DNA of 64,000 bases from Hyphomicrobiales bacterium. GTDB lineage: Bacteria; Pseudomonadota; Alphaproteobacteria; Rhizobiales; Xanthobacteraceae. The position numbers and the translations under genes were made by a program. Position 1 is the stretch's first letter. The number at the start of each line of letters is the position of its first letter. The DNA lies in contig JAKFVL010000011.1 of the NCBI GenBank assembly GCA_021732215.1, positions 1 to 64,000 on the forward strand. Reading direction: 5' to 3'. The notes under the pieces are model-generated. The model saw only the letters and a program-made list of their open reading frames with translations. It made no database searches and had not been told where the DNA came from. This document shows positions 54,601-62,386 of this stretch, piece by piece.

Positions 54601-54872
54601 CCGACGATTCAATCCGCATTTCAGCCGCGAGACACACGCGGGTCGCCGAATGTCTCGCACGCATTATCCGAGCTCGTGTGCTTCACGAATCCGGAGACCG
54701 AAGATCTGCCGAAGATGAATTGCAACGTGCGCAAGGGCTGATCGAGGAAACCAGCGCGCTGATCTACGCGCCGATGGTTCACGATCTCAAGACCGAGCTT
54801 GCCGACATTGACGCGAACAGGCATGGCCGCCGCGTTGCCGGCGAGGCACCCGGAAAAAGCAGCGCTTGCTAG
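51621..54872 (+). CDS. Zinc-ribbon adenylate/guanylate cyclase-AAA ATPase-TPR regulator
   Basis: This 1083-residue protein combines four parts. Residues 1-48 are a double zinc ribbon (C3-C6-C17-C20 and C28-C31-C42-C45). Residues 70-245 are a class III nucleotide cyclase: metal Asp in VLFADIHNST and in VQGDGIMALFG, and GIAVHLANRLE with the transition-state Arg but His for Asn, as in many relatives. Residues 260-560 are a P-loop ATPase (GDAGLGKSRI near 297, VVVLIEDLHWID near 425). The rest is TPR-like helices. Such proteins may make cAMP in response to ligands; the signal is unknown. ATG 51621 is preferred to GTG 51612. Confidence 0.9.
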   Translation: MQCLSCRALNPATNAFCEACGASLHLTCSACGRVNRLDVRFCGDCGNQLDSGAATTLNSHLRALSISGGEYRRLTVLFADIHNSTGLIASMDPESAMRRMQPVLDAMRSAVDRYDGLVNKVQGDGIMALFGAPRPHEDHAVRACLAALAMHDAVARLGDPDLQIRVGLHTGEVVVQAVNNSLYQTYDAAGIAVHLANRLESFADVGLTLISGSTFAEARQFIETKSLGPQQIRGIPEPVEVFALTGARPAVASERFRTGLPSSRLIGRKAELSMLEAELSRTRQDDASATNVIGIVGDAGLGKSRICFEFAEACRQQRIRVHEARVLSHGRATPFQPVIELLRNACGVQQSDSVEAARQRIVETLQARGDFTESLPVLLDFLGLHDPARPALKLDPAARKHRLLAFVRQFVHARLNDETVVVLIEDLHWIDQASEEFIEALIDAAVGTRTLIILNFRPGYTAPWMQRSHYRQISLRPLQQTETHELLSSLLGDDSSLALLSRNIAERAQGNPFFLEELVQSLAERGDFEGDRGAYKLKGGIEVVPLPATIQTVLGARIDRLSDPLRLVLQTAAVIGREVPLTILDRVADLPADQLSDALLQLRRAEMLYELPTFRKGVHTFRHPLIQDVAYHSLLQSRRRELHARVARALSEQFADRLDEYSSLIGFHLEQAGDMLPAAQAHARAAIWIGAKDPSQALRSWLKTRELLIGQPGSKTADYLRMMACGQAVNFGRWEGISADEGQRYFEEARQIALATGNAQANAMLHAGFGRFVAIRGSADEYVTKVEEAIALARQANDTSLEVMMKAGLSHALRLAGRLAPALEANIQATERAHELNKLHRQMMGFDIEPWLTALRGQLLVIMGRFDDARPFLDRVIQMDTEQINASDHFMPSISYVDLAWAQGDVRLAQQHAERAFSMAFKSGTPYLQTYATACRGLAHVVAGRASAAIEDFITALEFARRRRAGLEYEPRIVADLANAYLLKGDLSSALRTADDSIRISAARHTRVAECLARIIRARVLHESGDRRSAEDELQRAQGLIEETSALIYAPMVHDLKTELADIDANRHGRRVAGEAPGKSSAC

Positions 54873-54978
54873 TGCCTGTTTCCAACATTCGGAGGCCGCG
54901 CATCTGCGCAGCCAAGTCCTTTGACAGTTCGTCCTCGCTGGGCAACGATCAAGCTGCGCCTTCGAGAGGACAAGAAAA

Positions 54979-56052
54979 GTGAAAACCTACCGCATTGCAG
55001 CCATTCCCGGCGACGGGATCGGCTCGGAAGTCATCGAAGCCGGTATCGAAGCACTGAATGCCTGCGCGGCGCGCGACGGCTTTGCCATCGATTTCGATCA
55101 TTTCGACTGGGGCAGCGCGCGCTACAAGAAAACCGGCGCGTTCATGCCCGCCAATGGCCTCGACCTGATCCGCAAGCACGATGCCATCCTGTTCGGCTCC
55201 GCCGGCGCGCCCGATGTTCCCGATCATATTACATTGTGGGGATTGCGGCTGGCGATCTGCCAGCCCTTCGATCAGTACGCCAACGTGCGCCCGACGCGCA
55301 TTCTGCCCGGCATTTCCAGCCCGCTGCGCAACGTATCCGGACCCGAGCTTGATTGGGTGATCGTGCGCGAGAATTCGGAAGGCGAATATGCCGGCGTCGG
55401 CGGACGTGTGCATCGCGGTTTACCTGAGGAAGTCGCGACCGACGTGTCGATGTTCACGCGCGCGGGCGTCCAGCGCGTCATGCGTTTCGCCTTCGGTCTG
55501 GCGCGGTCGCGGCCGCGCAAACTCCTGACAGTGGTGACGAAGTCGAACGCGCAGCGCCACGCCATGGTGATGTGGGATGAAATCGCCGCGGAAGTGGCCA
55601 CCGAATTTCCCGACGTCACCTGGGACAAGATGCTGGTCGACGCCATGACCATGCGCATGACCCTGAAACCGGAAACCATCGACACCATCGTCGCGACCAA
55701 CCTGCACGCCGACATTCTGTCCGATCTCGCGGCCGCCTTTGCCGGATCGCTCGGCATCGCGCCGACCGCGAACCTCAATCCCGAACGCACGTTTCCATCA
55801 ATGTTCGAGCCTATTCATGGCTCGGCCTTCGACATCATGGGCAAGGGAATTGCAAACCCGGTCGGCACGTTCTGGTCGAGCGTGATGATGCTGGAGTTTC
55901 TCGGCGAGACGAATGCGGCGGCGCGGCTGATGCGGGCGATCGAGCGCGTCACCGCCGACAAATCGCTGCACACGCCGGATCTGGGCGGCAAGGCGAAAAC
56001 AACTGACGTGACCCGCGCCGTCTGCGAGGCGCTGGCGGGAGATAACGGCTAA
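54979..56052 (+). CDS. Tartrate/D-malate dehydrogenase family protein
   Basis: This 357-residue NAD-dependent beta-decarboxylating dehydrogenase (isopropylmalate dehydrogenase superfamily) starts at GTG 54979 after GAGAGGA. It has AAIPGDGIGSEVIEAG, the substrate-region arginines in NVRPTRILPGISSPLR, RENSEGEYAGVGGRVH (the tartrate/malate branch, instead of RELTGG of LeuB), VTKSNAQRHAMVMWDE, VDAMTMRMTLKPETID and EPIHGSAFDIMGKGIANP. It oxidises D-malate or tartrate to pyruvate or glycerate products. The adjacent Bug-type binding protein suggests dicarboxylate use. Which acid is preferred cannot be read. Confidence 0.88.
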   Translation: MKTYRIAAIPGDGIGSEVIEAGIEALNACAARDGFAIDFDHFDWGSARYKKTGAFMPANGLDLIRKHDAILFGSAGAPDVPDHITLWGLRLAICQPFDQYANVRPTRILPGISSPLRNVSGPELDWVIVRENSEGEYAGVGGRVHRGLPEEVATDVSMFTRAGVQRVMRFAFGLARSRPRKLLTVVTKSNAQRHAMVMWDEIAAEVATEFPDVTWDKMLVDAMTMRMTLKPETIDTIVATNLHADILSDLAAAFAGSLGIAPTANLNPERTFPSMFEPIHGSAFDIMGKGIANPVGTFWSSVMMLEFLGETNAAARLMRAIERVTADKSLHTPDLGGKAKTTDVTRAVCEALAGDNG

Positions 56053-56090
56053 CGAGCTCAACAACAAACAAACGTTCGAGGGAGGACTTC

Positions 56091-57086
56091 ATGCGCATTC
56101 ACAGGCTTTTGCTAAAATCTTTACTTGCGATGGCGGCTGCGGGATTGCTCGCAGGACTCAATCCTGCATCGGCGCAGCAAGCCTTTCCGTCGCGCCCGAT
56201 TACACTGATCGTTCCGGCCGCGGCCGGCGGCCCGACCGACGCGGTGGGGCGCATGATCGGCGATTCGATGAGCTCGACGCTCGGCCAGCAAGTGATCGTC
56301 GAGAACGTCGGCGGCGCGGGCGGCACCATCGGTATGGCGCGCGTCGCGAAATCTCCGGCGGACGGCTATACGGTTGCGGTCTGGCACATCGCGCAATCCA
56401 CCGCACCGGCGCTTTATGACAATCTGCGCTACAGCGTCATTGAGGATTTTGACTCGATCGGGCGCATCGCCGACGTGCCGATGACGCTGGTCAGCAAATC
56501 CGACCTCGCCGTGAACGATGCCGCGGCATTGATTGCGTGGATGAAAGAGAAGCAGGGCGCGGCAACCTACGCCCATGCCGGTATCGGCTCGGCGTCGCAT
56601 CTTTGCGCTCTGATGCTGATGAGCGCGACCGGCGCCAAGATGACCGCGGTCTCTTATCGCGGCACCGGTCCGGCAATGAACGACCTGATCGGCAAACAGT
56701 TCGACATGATGTGCGACCAGACCACCGGCACGACCAACCAGATCAAGGCCGGGACGATCAAGGGCTACGCCGTCACCACGCCGAAGCGGCTAAAAGTTCT
56801 CCCCGAACTGCCGACTCTGGACGAAGTGGGCATCAAGGGTTTCGAGGTTGCAGCCTGGCACGCAATGTGGGCGCCGAAAGGGCTGCCGGCAGATGTCGCC
56901 GCCAAGCTCAACGCCGCCCTGCGAACTGCATTGAAGGATCAGAAGGTGATCGATCGGCTGGCAGCCCTGGGCATCGAGCCGGTCAGCGACGACAAGGCTA
57001 CGCCTCAAGCGCTGAAATCGCACCTCACCGCCGAGGTCGAGAAATGGAGCAAGGTCATCAAGGCCGCCGGCGCAAAGGCCGAGTAA
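56091..57086 (+). CDS. Bug (TctC)-family tripartite tricarboxylate binding protein
   Basis: This 331-residue periplasmic protein has a signal peptide (about 1-29, LLLKSLLAMAAAGLLAGLNPASAQ). The Bug fold follows: FPSRPITLIVPAAAGGPTDAVGRMIGDSMSSTLGQQVIVENVGGAGGTIGMARVAKSPADGYT. VAWHAMWAPKGLPADVAAKLNAAL near the C-terminus is also typical. Bug proteins bind carboxylates, often for TctAB; no TctA/TctB is in the window. GGGAGGA is 5-6 nt upstream. It follows the tartrate/malate dehydrogenase by 38 bp, so both are one transcript and probably serve the same substrate. Confidence 0.94.
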   Translation: MRIHRLLLKSLLAMAAAGLLAGLNPASAQQAFPSRPITLIVPAAAGGPTDAVGRMIGDSMSSTLGQQVIVENVGGAGGTIGMARVAKSPADGYTVAVWHIAQSTAPALYDNLRYSVIEDFDSIGRIADVPMTLVSKSDLAVNDAAALIAWMKEKQGAATYAHAGIGSASHLCALMLMSATGAKMTAVSYRGTGPAMNDLIGKQFDMMCDQTTGTTNQIKAGTIKGYAVTTPKRLKVLPELPTLDEVGIKGFEVAAWHAMWAPKGLPADVAAKLNAALRTALKDQKVIDRLAALGIEPVSDDKATPQALKSHLTAEVEKWSKVIKAAGAKAE

Positions 57087-57107
57087 TATGACATAGGTCG
57101 CGAGCAG

Positions 57108-57135
57108 CCCCGGCTCGTGCGCGATCGAGCCGGGG
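57108..57135 (+). terminator. Strong GC hairpin after the Bug gene
   Basis: CCCCGGCTCG (57108-57117) and CGAGCCGGGG (57126-57135) make a perfect 10-bp stem with an 8-nt loop, 22 nt after the Bug stop. There is no T-run, so it may be a processing or Rho-type end rather than a classic terminator. Confidence 0.5.
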
Positions 57136-57203
57136 ACCGGTAGCGCCGCGCCTCCAGTTGTGACAAGGGTGTTGCACAAGAATACCGTCGCGGAGAAACG
57201 CCG

Positions 57204-58373
57204 ATGCAAAGCCCGGCCCTGAACGTCCCCACACCTGCCTATCTCGCCGACGAAGAGTTCGGCATGTTCGCCAGCTCGGTGAAGAAGTTTCTCGACGAGC
57301 ATGCGCCGCAGAAGAAGCTCGACCAATGGCGGCGCGACGGCGTCGTCGAGCGCGACCTGTGGACCAAGGCCGGCGCGGCAGGACTGCTCGGTCTCTCGAC
57401 ATCCGACACATACGGCGGCGTTGGCGGCGACTTCCGCCACGAGGCGGTGCTGGTCGAAGAAACCAGCAAACGCGGACTCGATGCCTGGGGCGTCTCGCTG
57501 CACAATGGCATTGTGATGCCTTACATCGAGGCTTATGGCTCGGAGGAGCAGAAGAAGAAGTGGCTGCCGAAGCTGACGAGCGGCGAATACGTGTCTGCGA
57601 TCGCCATGACCGAACCGGGCGCGGGTTCCGACCTGCAAGGCGTGAAGACCACTGCCACCCGCCAGGGCAATCAGTACACCATCAACGGCTCCAAGACTTT
57701 CATTACCAACGGCCAGACCGCGAACTTCATTCTCGTCGTCGCCAAGACCGATCCGAAGCAGGGCGCCAAGGGCACTTCGCTGATCGTTGTCGAGACCGAT
57801 GACGTGGAGGGGTTCGAGCGCGGGCGTAATCTCGACAAGGTCGGGCTGGAAGCCGCTGATACGTCGGAGCTTTTCTTCAATGATGTGCGCGTGCCGACGT
57901 CGAACCTGCTCGGCAGCGACGAGGGCCGCGGCTTCTATCAACTGATGGAAAAGCTGCCGCAGGAGCGGCTCCTCATCGCCGTGCAGGCGATCGCCATGAT
58001 CGAGCGCGCGCTCGAAGTCACCATCGCTTATGTCAAGGAGCGCAAGGCGTTCGGGCGCGCGGTGTTCGACAACCAGACCGTGCAATTCAAGCTCGCCGAG
58101 TGCAAGACCAGAGCCACCGTCGCGCGCGTCTTCGTCGATCACTGCATCGGGCAGCACCTCGAAGGCAGACTCGACGCCGCCACCGCATCGATGGCGAAGT
58201 ACTGGCTCACCGACCTGCAAGGTCAGATCGTCGACGAATGCCTGCAGCTTCATGGCGGCTACGGCTACATGGACGAGTACGAGATCGCCCGCATGTACAA
58301 GGACGCGCGCGTCTCCCGCATCTACGGCGGCACCAACGAGATCATGAAGGTGCTCATTTCCCGTACAATCTGA
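57204..58373 (+). CDS. Acyl-CoA dehydrogenase, long-chain (LCAD)-like
   Basis: This 389-residue flavoenzyme introduces the alpha-beta double bond in acyl-CoA. AIAMTEPGAGSDLQGVKTTATRQGNQYTINGSKTFITNG is the FAD/substrate block. The closing LQLHGGYGYMDEYEIARMYKDARVSRIYGGTNEIMKVLI is close to mammalian LCAD. The usual MCAD base (YEGT) is Gly here (YGGT), and the base is expected in KLPQERLLIA, as in LCAD. The N-terminus (EEFGMFASSVKKFLDEHAPQKKLDQWRRDGVV) also fits. GGAG precedes the ATG. It lies after the Bug gene but beyond a hairpin, so it is probably its own unit. Confidence 0.94.
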   Translation: MQSPALNVPTPAYLADEEFGMFASSVKKFLDEHAPQKKLDQWRRDGVVERDLWTKAGAAGLLGLSTSDTYGGVGGDFRHEAVLVEETSKRGLDAWGVSLHNGIVMPYIEAYGSEEQKKKWLPKLTSGEYVSAIAMTEPGAGSDLQGVKTTATRQGNQYTINGSKTFITNGQTANFILVVAKTDPKQGAKGTSLIVVETDDVEGFERGRNLDKVGLEAADTSELFFNDVRVPTSNLLGSDEGRGFYQLMEKLPQERLLIAVQAIAMIERALEVTIAYVKERKAFGRAVFDNQTVQFKLAECKTRATVARVFVDHCIGQHLEGRLDAATASMAKYWLTDLQGQIVDECLQLHGGYGYMDEYEIARMYKDARVSRIYGGTNEIMKVLISRTI

Positions 58374-58463
58374 TGTCCGGGACTGGTTCTTCTCGCGCAG
58401 AACTCGTCGTAAAGCTGTAACAAGTGGTTCATAAGCATTTGAGCTTAACGGACTCAGTTGCGT

Positions 58464-59846
58464 ATGACGATGTGGCCCCGGCTTGCGGCGTTACTGTTGA
58501 TCGGACTCTGCGCGGCAAGCCCGGCGCGTGGCCAGTCCGTGGCCGATCTGCCGCCGAGACCGTCGATTTCATCGTCCCTGCCCGGCAGCGGCGATCCGTA
58601 TGGCGCCCGCGCATGGCTTGCGCAGCATGGCGTCGTGTTCGGCATCATCCTCACCGAGGACGTTTTTTCCAATCTCCAGGGCGGGTTGCGGCGGGCAACC
58701 ATTACGTCCGGGAAGCTCGAGACCATTGTCGGCGTTGATCTGGAGAAACTTGCTGGCGTGAAGGGCCTCACGGCCTACACCAATATCCTGCAGCTTCACG
58801 GCAGCCGCGGGCCAGGCCGCGAACTGATCGGCAATCTGAATACGATTTCGAACATCGAGGCATTGCCGACCACACGCCTGTCCGAACTCTGGCTCGAGCA
58901 ATCGTTCTGGGACGGCAAGGCTTTTCTGCGCGCAGGACAACTGGTGGTCGATACCGAGTTTCTGTTCAGCCGCTACTTCTCGTTCTTTATCTCGAGCGAC
59001 TGGCCGACCAATCCGGCGGTGAATATTCCGAGCGGCGGCGCAGCCTACCCGCTTTCGACGCCCGGCATTCGCCTGAAAATCGATCCGACGCCGCAGACAA
59101 CCTTTCTGCTCTCGGTGCTCAATGGAGACCCGGCAGGTCCGGGCGTCAACGATCCGGAATTGCGCAACCGCTACGGGCTGAATTTCCGCGTCAAGGATCC
59201 GCCGTTCGTGATTGCCGAGGGACAATACCGCTACAACGAATCGCCGAAGGCGAAGGGGCTGGCCGGCGGAATTCGCCTCGGCGGCTGGCATCATTTCGGG
59301 AGGTTCGACGACCAGCGCCTCGACATCAACGGCCTCTCGCTGGCCAATCCCTTCTCGTCGGGCGTAGCGCGCAGGTTTCGCGGCAACAGCGGCATCTATG
59401 CGGTGATCGACCAGCAGCTCTATCGGCCGCAGGGCGGCGACGCCAATTCCGGGATTCTCCTGTTTGGCCGGGTCTCCGCAAGCCCCGGCGATCGCAACCT
59501 GTCGGACTTCTACGTCGATGGCGGATTGATTTTCAATGGACTGATCCCTGCCCGGCCCGACGATGCGTTTGGCGTATCGTTTCTCTACACGCACATTTCT
59601 CCGCGCGTCCGCGGCTTCGACGCCGACACGATCCTGTTCAGGAATTTGCTGACGCCGCTGCACGGCTATGAGCTTTCGTTCGAAGCCAATTATTCGGTTT
59701 CGATCGTGCCGGGCTGGACGGTGCAGCCGATGTTCGCGTTCGTCAAAAACCCCGGCGGAAATATCCAGAACCCGCTCAGTCCCGTTCCGGGAGAGCGGAT
59801 CAAGGACGCCACGCTGATCGGCGCACGCAGCGTCATCCGGTACTAG
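58464..59846 (+). CDS. OprB-family carbohydrate-type porin
   Basis: This 460-residue outer membrane protein has a signal peptide (about 1-25, LAALLLIGLCAASPARGQS). A long beta-barrel follows with alternating strands (GLTAYTNILQLHG, RLSELWLEQSFWDGKAFLRAGQLVVDTEFLFS, TTFLLSVLNGDPAGPG, GIRLGGWHHFG, GISGIYAVIDQQLYRPQGG-like). It ends in a C-terminal aromatic residue (VIRY), a barrel-assembly signal. OprB porins pass sugars or other small solutes; no specificity can be given. Start is ATG 58464 or 58470. It ends close to the tRNA-Gly terminator. Confidence 0.88.
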   Translation: MTMWPRLAALLLIGLCAASPARGQSVADLPPRPSISSSLPGSGDPYGARAWLAQHGVVFGIILTEDVFSNLQGGLRRATITSGKLETIVGVDLEKLAGVKGLTAYTNILQLHGSRGPGRELIGNLNTISNIEALPTTRLSELWLEQSFWDGKAFLRAGQLVVDTEFLFSRYFSFFISSDWPTNPAVNIPSGGAAYPLSTPGIRLKIDPTPQTTFLLSVLNGDPAGPGVNDPELRNRYGLNFRVKDPPFVIAEGQYRYNESPKAKGLAGGIRLGGWHHFGRFDDQRLDINGLSLANPFSSGVARRFRGNSGIYAVIDQQLYRPQGGDANSGILLFGRVSASPGDRNLSDFYVDGGLIFNGLIPARPDDAFGVSFLYTHISPRVRGFDADTILFRNLLTPLHGYELSFEANYSVSIVPGWTVQPMFAFVKNPGGNIQNPLSPVPGERIKDATLIGARSVIRY

Positions 59847-59847
59847 G

Positions 59848-59879
59848 TCCCAAAAGCAAAAGACCGCCTCGCGGCGGTC
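59848..59879 (-). terminator. Intrinsic terminator of tRNA-Gly
   Basis: On the minus strand GACCGCC (59879-59873) and GGCGGTC (59868-59862) form a 7-bp stem with a 4-nt loop, followed by TTTTGCTTTT. It lies 35 nt beyond the tRNA-Gly 3' end. Confidence 0.8.
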
Positions 59880-59914
59880 CTGTGCAAATCCGGCTTGTCT
59901 TTTCTAAGTCTTTC

Positions 59915-59989
59915 TGGAGCGGGCGAAGGGATTCGAACCCTCGACCCCAACCTTGGCAAGGTTGTGCTCTACCCCTGAGCTACACCCGC
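59915..59989 (-). tRNA. tRNA-Gly (anticodon GCC)
   Basis: A complete 75-nt cloverleaf: acceptor GCGGGTG/CGCCCGC (one wobble pair), D arm GCTC/GAGC, anticodon loop TTGCCAA (GCC, reading GGC and GGU), T arm GAGGG-TTCGAAT-CCCTT, with encoded CCA. An intrinsic terminator follows. Confidence 0.96.
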
Positions 59990-60196
59990 ATCCGAGAGAC
60001 AACGGACAATGGCCCGCCGGAGGGGTGTCGTATGCCAAATGCGGCGGGTGAATGCAACAGCGGGGGCGTTAACCGGAACCCCCGGCGGCGTTACCATTCG
60101 TCTCAACAGGGCGATTGCAAAACGCCCGTCCGAGCGCCATTTAGGGCGAGAACGTGCTAGAATGCCCCTACATAGCCAGAAATCGAAGAGGATCGC

Positions 60197-61117
60197 GTGA
60201 CCATACTTGAACAGGGCGGCGGTACACCCGCGCCAGTCCCAACCGACCTCATCAAGGACACGACCACGCAAACTTTCGTCAAGGACGTGATCGAGGAATC
60301 GAAGCGACAGCCCGTGCTGATCGACTTCTGGGCGCCATGGTGCGGGCCCTGCCGTCAGTTGACGCCCATTCTCGAGAAGGCGGTGCGTGCGGCCAAGGGC
60401 AAGGTGAAGCTCGTCAAAATGAACATCGACGAGCACCCGCAGATCCCGGGCCAGATGGGCATTCAGTCGATCCCGGCCGTGATCGCCTTTGCCAACGGCC
60501 AGCCTGCCGACGGCTTCATGGGCGCGGTGCCGGAGAGTCAAGTCACCGCCTTCATCGACAAGCTGACCAAGGGCATGCCGGCGCCGGGCGACGGCATTGC
60601 TGAAATCCTGAACGAGGCCGACGCTGCGTTCGCCGCCGGCGATCCCGCGACCGCAGCCTCGGTCTATGCCGAAGTGCTCGGCATCGACGCCACCAACATT
60701 CCGGCGCTCGCCGGTCTCGCCCGTTGTTACGCGCAAACCGGCGCCTTCGAACAGGCCAAGCAGACGCTGGCGATGGTGCCTGAATCGAAGCGCGAAGACG
60801 CGGCGGTGAAGGCCGTGCAGGCGATGATCGACCTCGCCGAACAGGCGCAATCGCTCGGCCCGGTGACGGAACTGGAACAGAAAGTCGCCGCCAATCCGCT
60901 CGATCATCAGGCGCGCTTCGACCTGGCCGTTGCGCTCAATGCCGCGGGCAAACGCGCGGAAGCCACCACGCACCTGCTTGATATCGTCAAGCGGGACCGC
61001 AAGTGGAACGACGACGGCGCGCGCAAGCAACTGATCCAGTTTTTTGAAGCGTGGGGCGGCGCCGACGATGCAACCACTGAGGGGCGCAAGCGGTTATCGA
61101 CCGTCCTGTTTTCGTAA
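60197..61117 (+). CDS. cnoX: Thioredoxin-TPR co-chaperone CnoX (YbbN) with active CGPC
   Basis: This 306-residue protein has a thioredoxin domain (about 20-125) with WAPWCGPCRQL (C49-C52) and a C-terminal TPR-like domain (about 135-305). CnoX holds proteins under oxidative (chlorine) stress and works with GroEL; in E. coli the motif lost one Cys, while alphaproteobacterial CnoX such as that of Caulobacter keeps both and reduces client disulphides. This copy is of the latter kind. It starts at GTG 60197, 4 nt after AGAGGA, and precedes the LON-domain gene by 77 bp. Confidence 0.92.
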   Translation: MTILEQGGGTPAPVPTDLIKDTTTQTFVKDVIEESKRQPVLIDFWAPWCGPCRQLTPILEKAVRAAKGKVKLVKMNIDEHPQIPGQMGIQSIPAVIAFANGQPADGFMGAVPESQVTAFIDKLTKGMPAPGDGIAEILNEADAAFAAGDPATAASVYAEVLGIDATNIPALAGLARCYAQTGAFEQAKQTLAMVPESKREDAAVKAVQAMIDLAEQAQSLGPVTELEQKVAANPLDHQARFDLAVALNAAGKRAEATTHLLDIVKRDRKWNDDGARKQLIQFFEAWGGADDATTEGRKRLSTVLFS

Positions 61118-61194
61118 AGCCTCGTTCCGGACGGCGCCGCTTCGGAGTTGGCTGTGACGATTCAATCAATGCTCGACGACGCGCGGGGACGCTG

Positions 61195-61872
61195 ATGCCT
61201 ATCAATGCCGAGTACCGCGGGCCGAGCGAACTACCCGAGATTATTCCGGTCTTTCCCCTTCCGGGAGCATTGCTGCTGCCGCGCGGGCAGATGCCGCTGA
61301 ATATTTTCGAACCGCGCTATCTTGAAATGGTCGACGATGCGTTGCGCGACGGCCATCGCCTGATCGGAATGATCCAGCCGGATATGGCCCATTCGCCGAA
61401 AGCCGATAAACCTCAACTGTTCCGCGTCGGCTGCGTCGGCCGTATCACCCAGCTCGCCGAAGCGGGCGACGGCCGATACATCCTCGAACTGACCGGCGTG
61501 TCCCGCTTCAAGGTCGTCGAAGAAAAGACGGTGCTGACGCCGTATCGCCAGTGCAAGGTCGACTTCTATACGTTCGTCGATGACTTCACGGCGCGCAAGG
61601 GCGAAGACCAGGTCGACCGCGAGGCTGTGCTCGAAGCGCTCACCAGCTTTCTCAAGGTCAACGATCTGAAGGTCGATTGGGACGGCGTCGAGAACGCGCC
61701 GAACGAAGCGCTGGTCAACGCACTGGCGATGATGTCGCCTTACGGCCCCGCGGAAAAGCAGGCGCTGCTCGAGGCGCCCGACCTGAAGACGCGCGCCGAA
61801 ATCCTGATCGCAGTGACCGAGATGGACCTTGCCAGGCGCAAGACCAGCGGCAGCGAGCCGCCGCTGCAATAG
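61195..61872 (+). CDS. LON N-terminal (substrate-binding) domain protein
   Basis: This 225-residue protein consists of the N-domain of Lon protease without ATPase or peptidase: IIPVFPLPGALLLPRGQMPLNIFEPRYLEMVDDALRDGHRLIGMIQPDM, VGCVGRITQLAEAGDGRYILELTGVSRFKVVEE and a helical tail. Such proteins may bind unfolded substrates. In Hyphomicrobiales the gene often follows the thioredoxin-TPR gene, as here, pointing to a shared proteostasis role. A palindromic repeat follows its stop. Confidence 0.92.
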   Translation: MPINAEYRGPSELPEIIPVFPLPGALLLPRGQMPLNIFEPRYLEMVDDALRDGHRLIGMIQPDMAHSPKADKPQLFRVGCVGRITQLAEAGDGRYILELTGVSRFKVVEEKTVLTPYRQCKVDFYTFVDDFTARKGEDQVDREAVLEALTSFLKVNDLKVDWDGVENAPNEALVNALAMMSPYGPAEKQALLEAPDLKTRAEILIAVTEMDLARRKTSGSEPPLQ

Positions 61873-61878
61873 GGCCTG

Positions 61879-61919
61879 ATCCCGAAAAGTGGGAACCGGT
61901 TTTCGGACAAGATCATGCC
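61879..61919. repeat. Palindromic repeat, type C, intergenic copy
   Basis: CCGAAAA (61882-61888) and TTTTCGG (61900-61906) form the stem, and the element ends in GATCATGC. Bases 61885-61904 match 9262-9281, inside the amine oxidase gene, at 18 of 20 positions. It lies between two convergent stop codons. Confidence 0.78.
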
Positions 61920-61965
61920 CGAAGACAAATATAGGCAGGTTCAGCCAAAGCGGTCCATGAGCCGG

Positions 61966-62316
61966 TCAGTAGCCCGCGACCGCCAGCGCGACCACGAGAC
62001 TGAACAGCATCCATCCAAAATGACGGCCGCGCGTTGCCCATGCGTTGGCAACGACGGCGGTCGCATACATCACCGCAACCACCACAACGATCCAACGCCG
62101 CGCCGGCTCGGACGACATCGAAGGCGCCGCGAGCAGCAGCACGCCGCCGCAAATCCACGCAACCGTCCCGGCCTGCCAGACCACATGAACCAAGGTTCGA
62201 AACCGCGGCGGCTCGATCGTGATGTGCGCGAACACTTTCGTCTCGCTGAGCACGCCATGAATCAGGGATACCGCGATCGCCAGTACGCCCGCGCTTTGCA
62301 GCAAGAGGTCCCGCAT
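61966..62316 (-). CDS. Small four-helix membrane protein, probable target of the adjacent TetR regulator
   Basis: This 116-residue protein has four hydrophobic segments (about 4-22, 47-62, 72-90 and 97-116; LLLQSAGVLAIAVSLIHGVL, WQAGTVAWICGGVLLLAAP, WIVVVVAVMYATAVVANAW, GWMLFSLVVALAVAGY). No catalytic motif is seen. ATG 62316 follows GGAG by 8 nt, preferred over the longer frame to 62361, which would run through the operator. It is divergent from the TetR-type gene, with two palindromic operators between, so it is very likely the regulated gene. The function is unknown. Confidence 0.78.
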   Translation of the reverse strand: MRDLLLQSAGVLAIAVSLIHGVLSETKVFAHITIEPPRFRTLVHVVWQAGTVAWICGGVLLLAAPSMSSEPARRWIVVVVAVMYATAVVANAWATRGRHFGWMLFSLVVALAVAGY

Positions 62317-62340
62317 CTGAAATACTCCCGATCGCGCCGT

Positions 62341-62358
62341 CCATACAGTACTGTATGG
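62341..62358. promoter_or_regulatory. Perfect 18-bp palindrome, TetR operator 1
   Basis: CCATACAGTACTGTATGG is its own reverse complement over all 18 bases. It lies between the divergent membrane-protein and TetR-type genes, 25 nt upstream of the former's start, the right size and place for a TetR-family dimer site. Confidence 0.85.
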
Positions 62359-62386
62359 CAACGATGCTCCCTGCGCTGGCGTCTGT

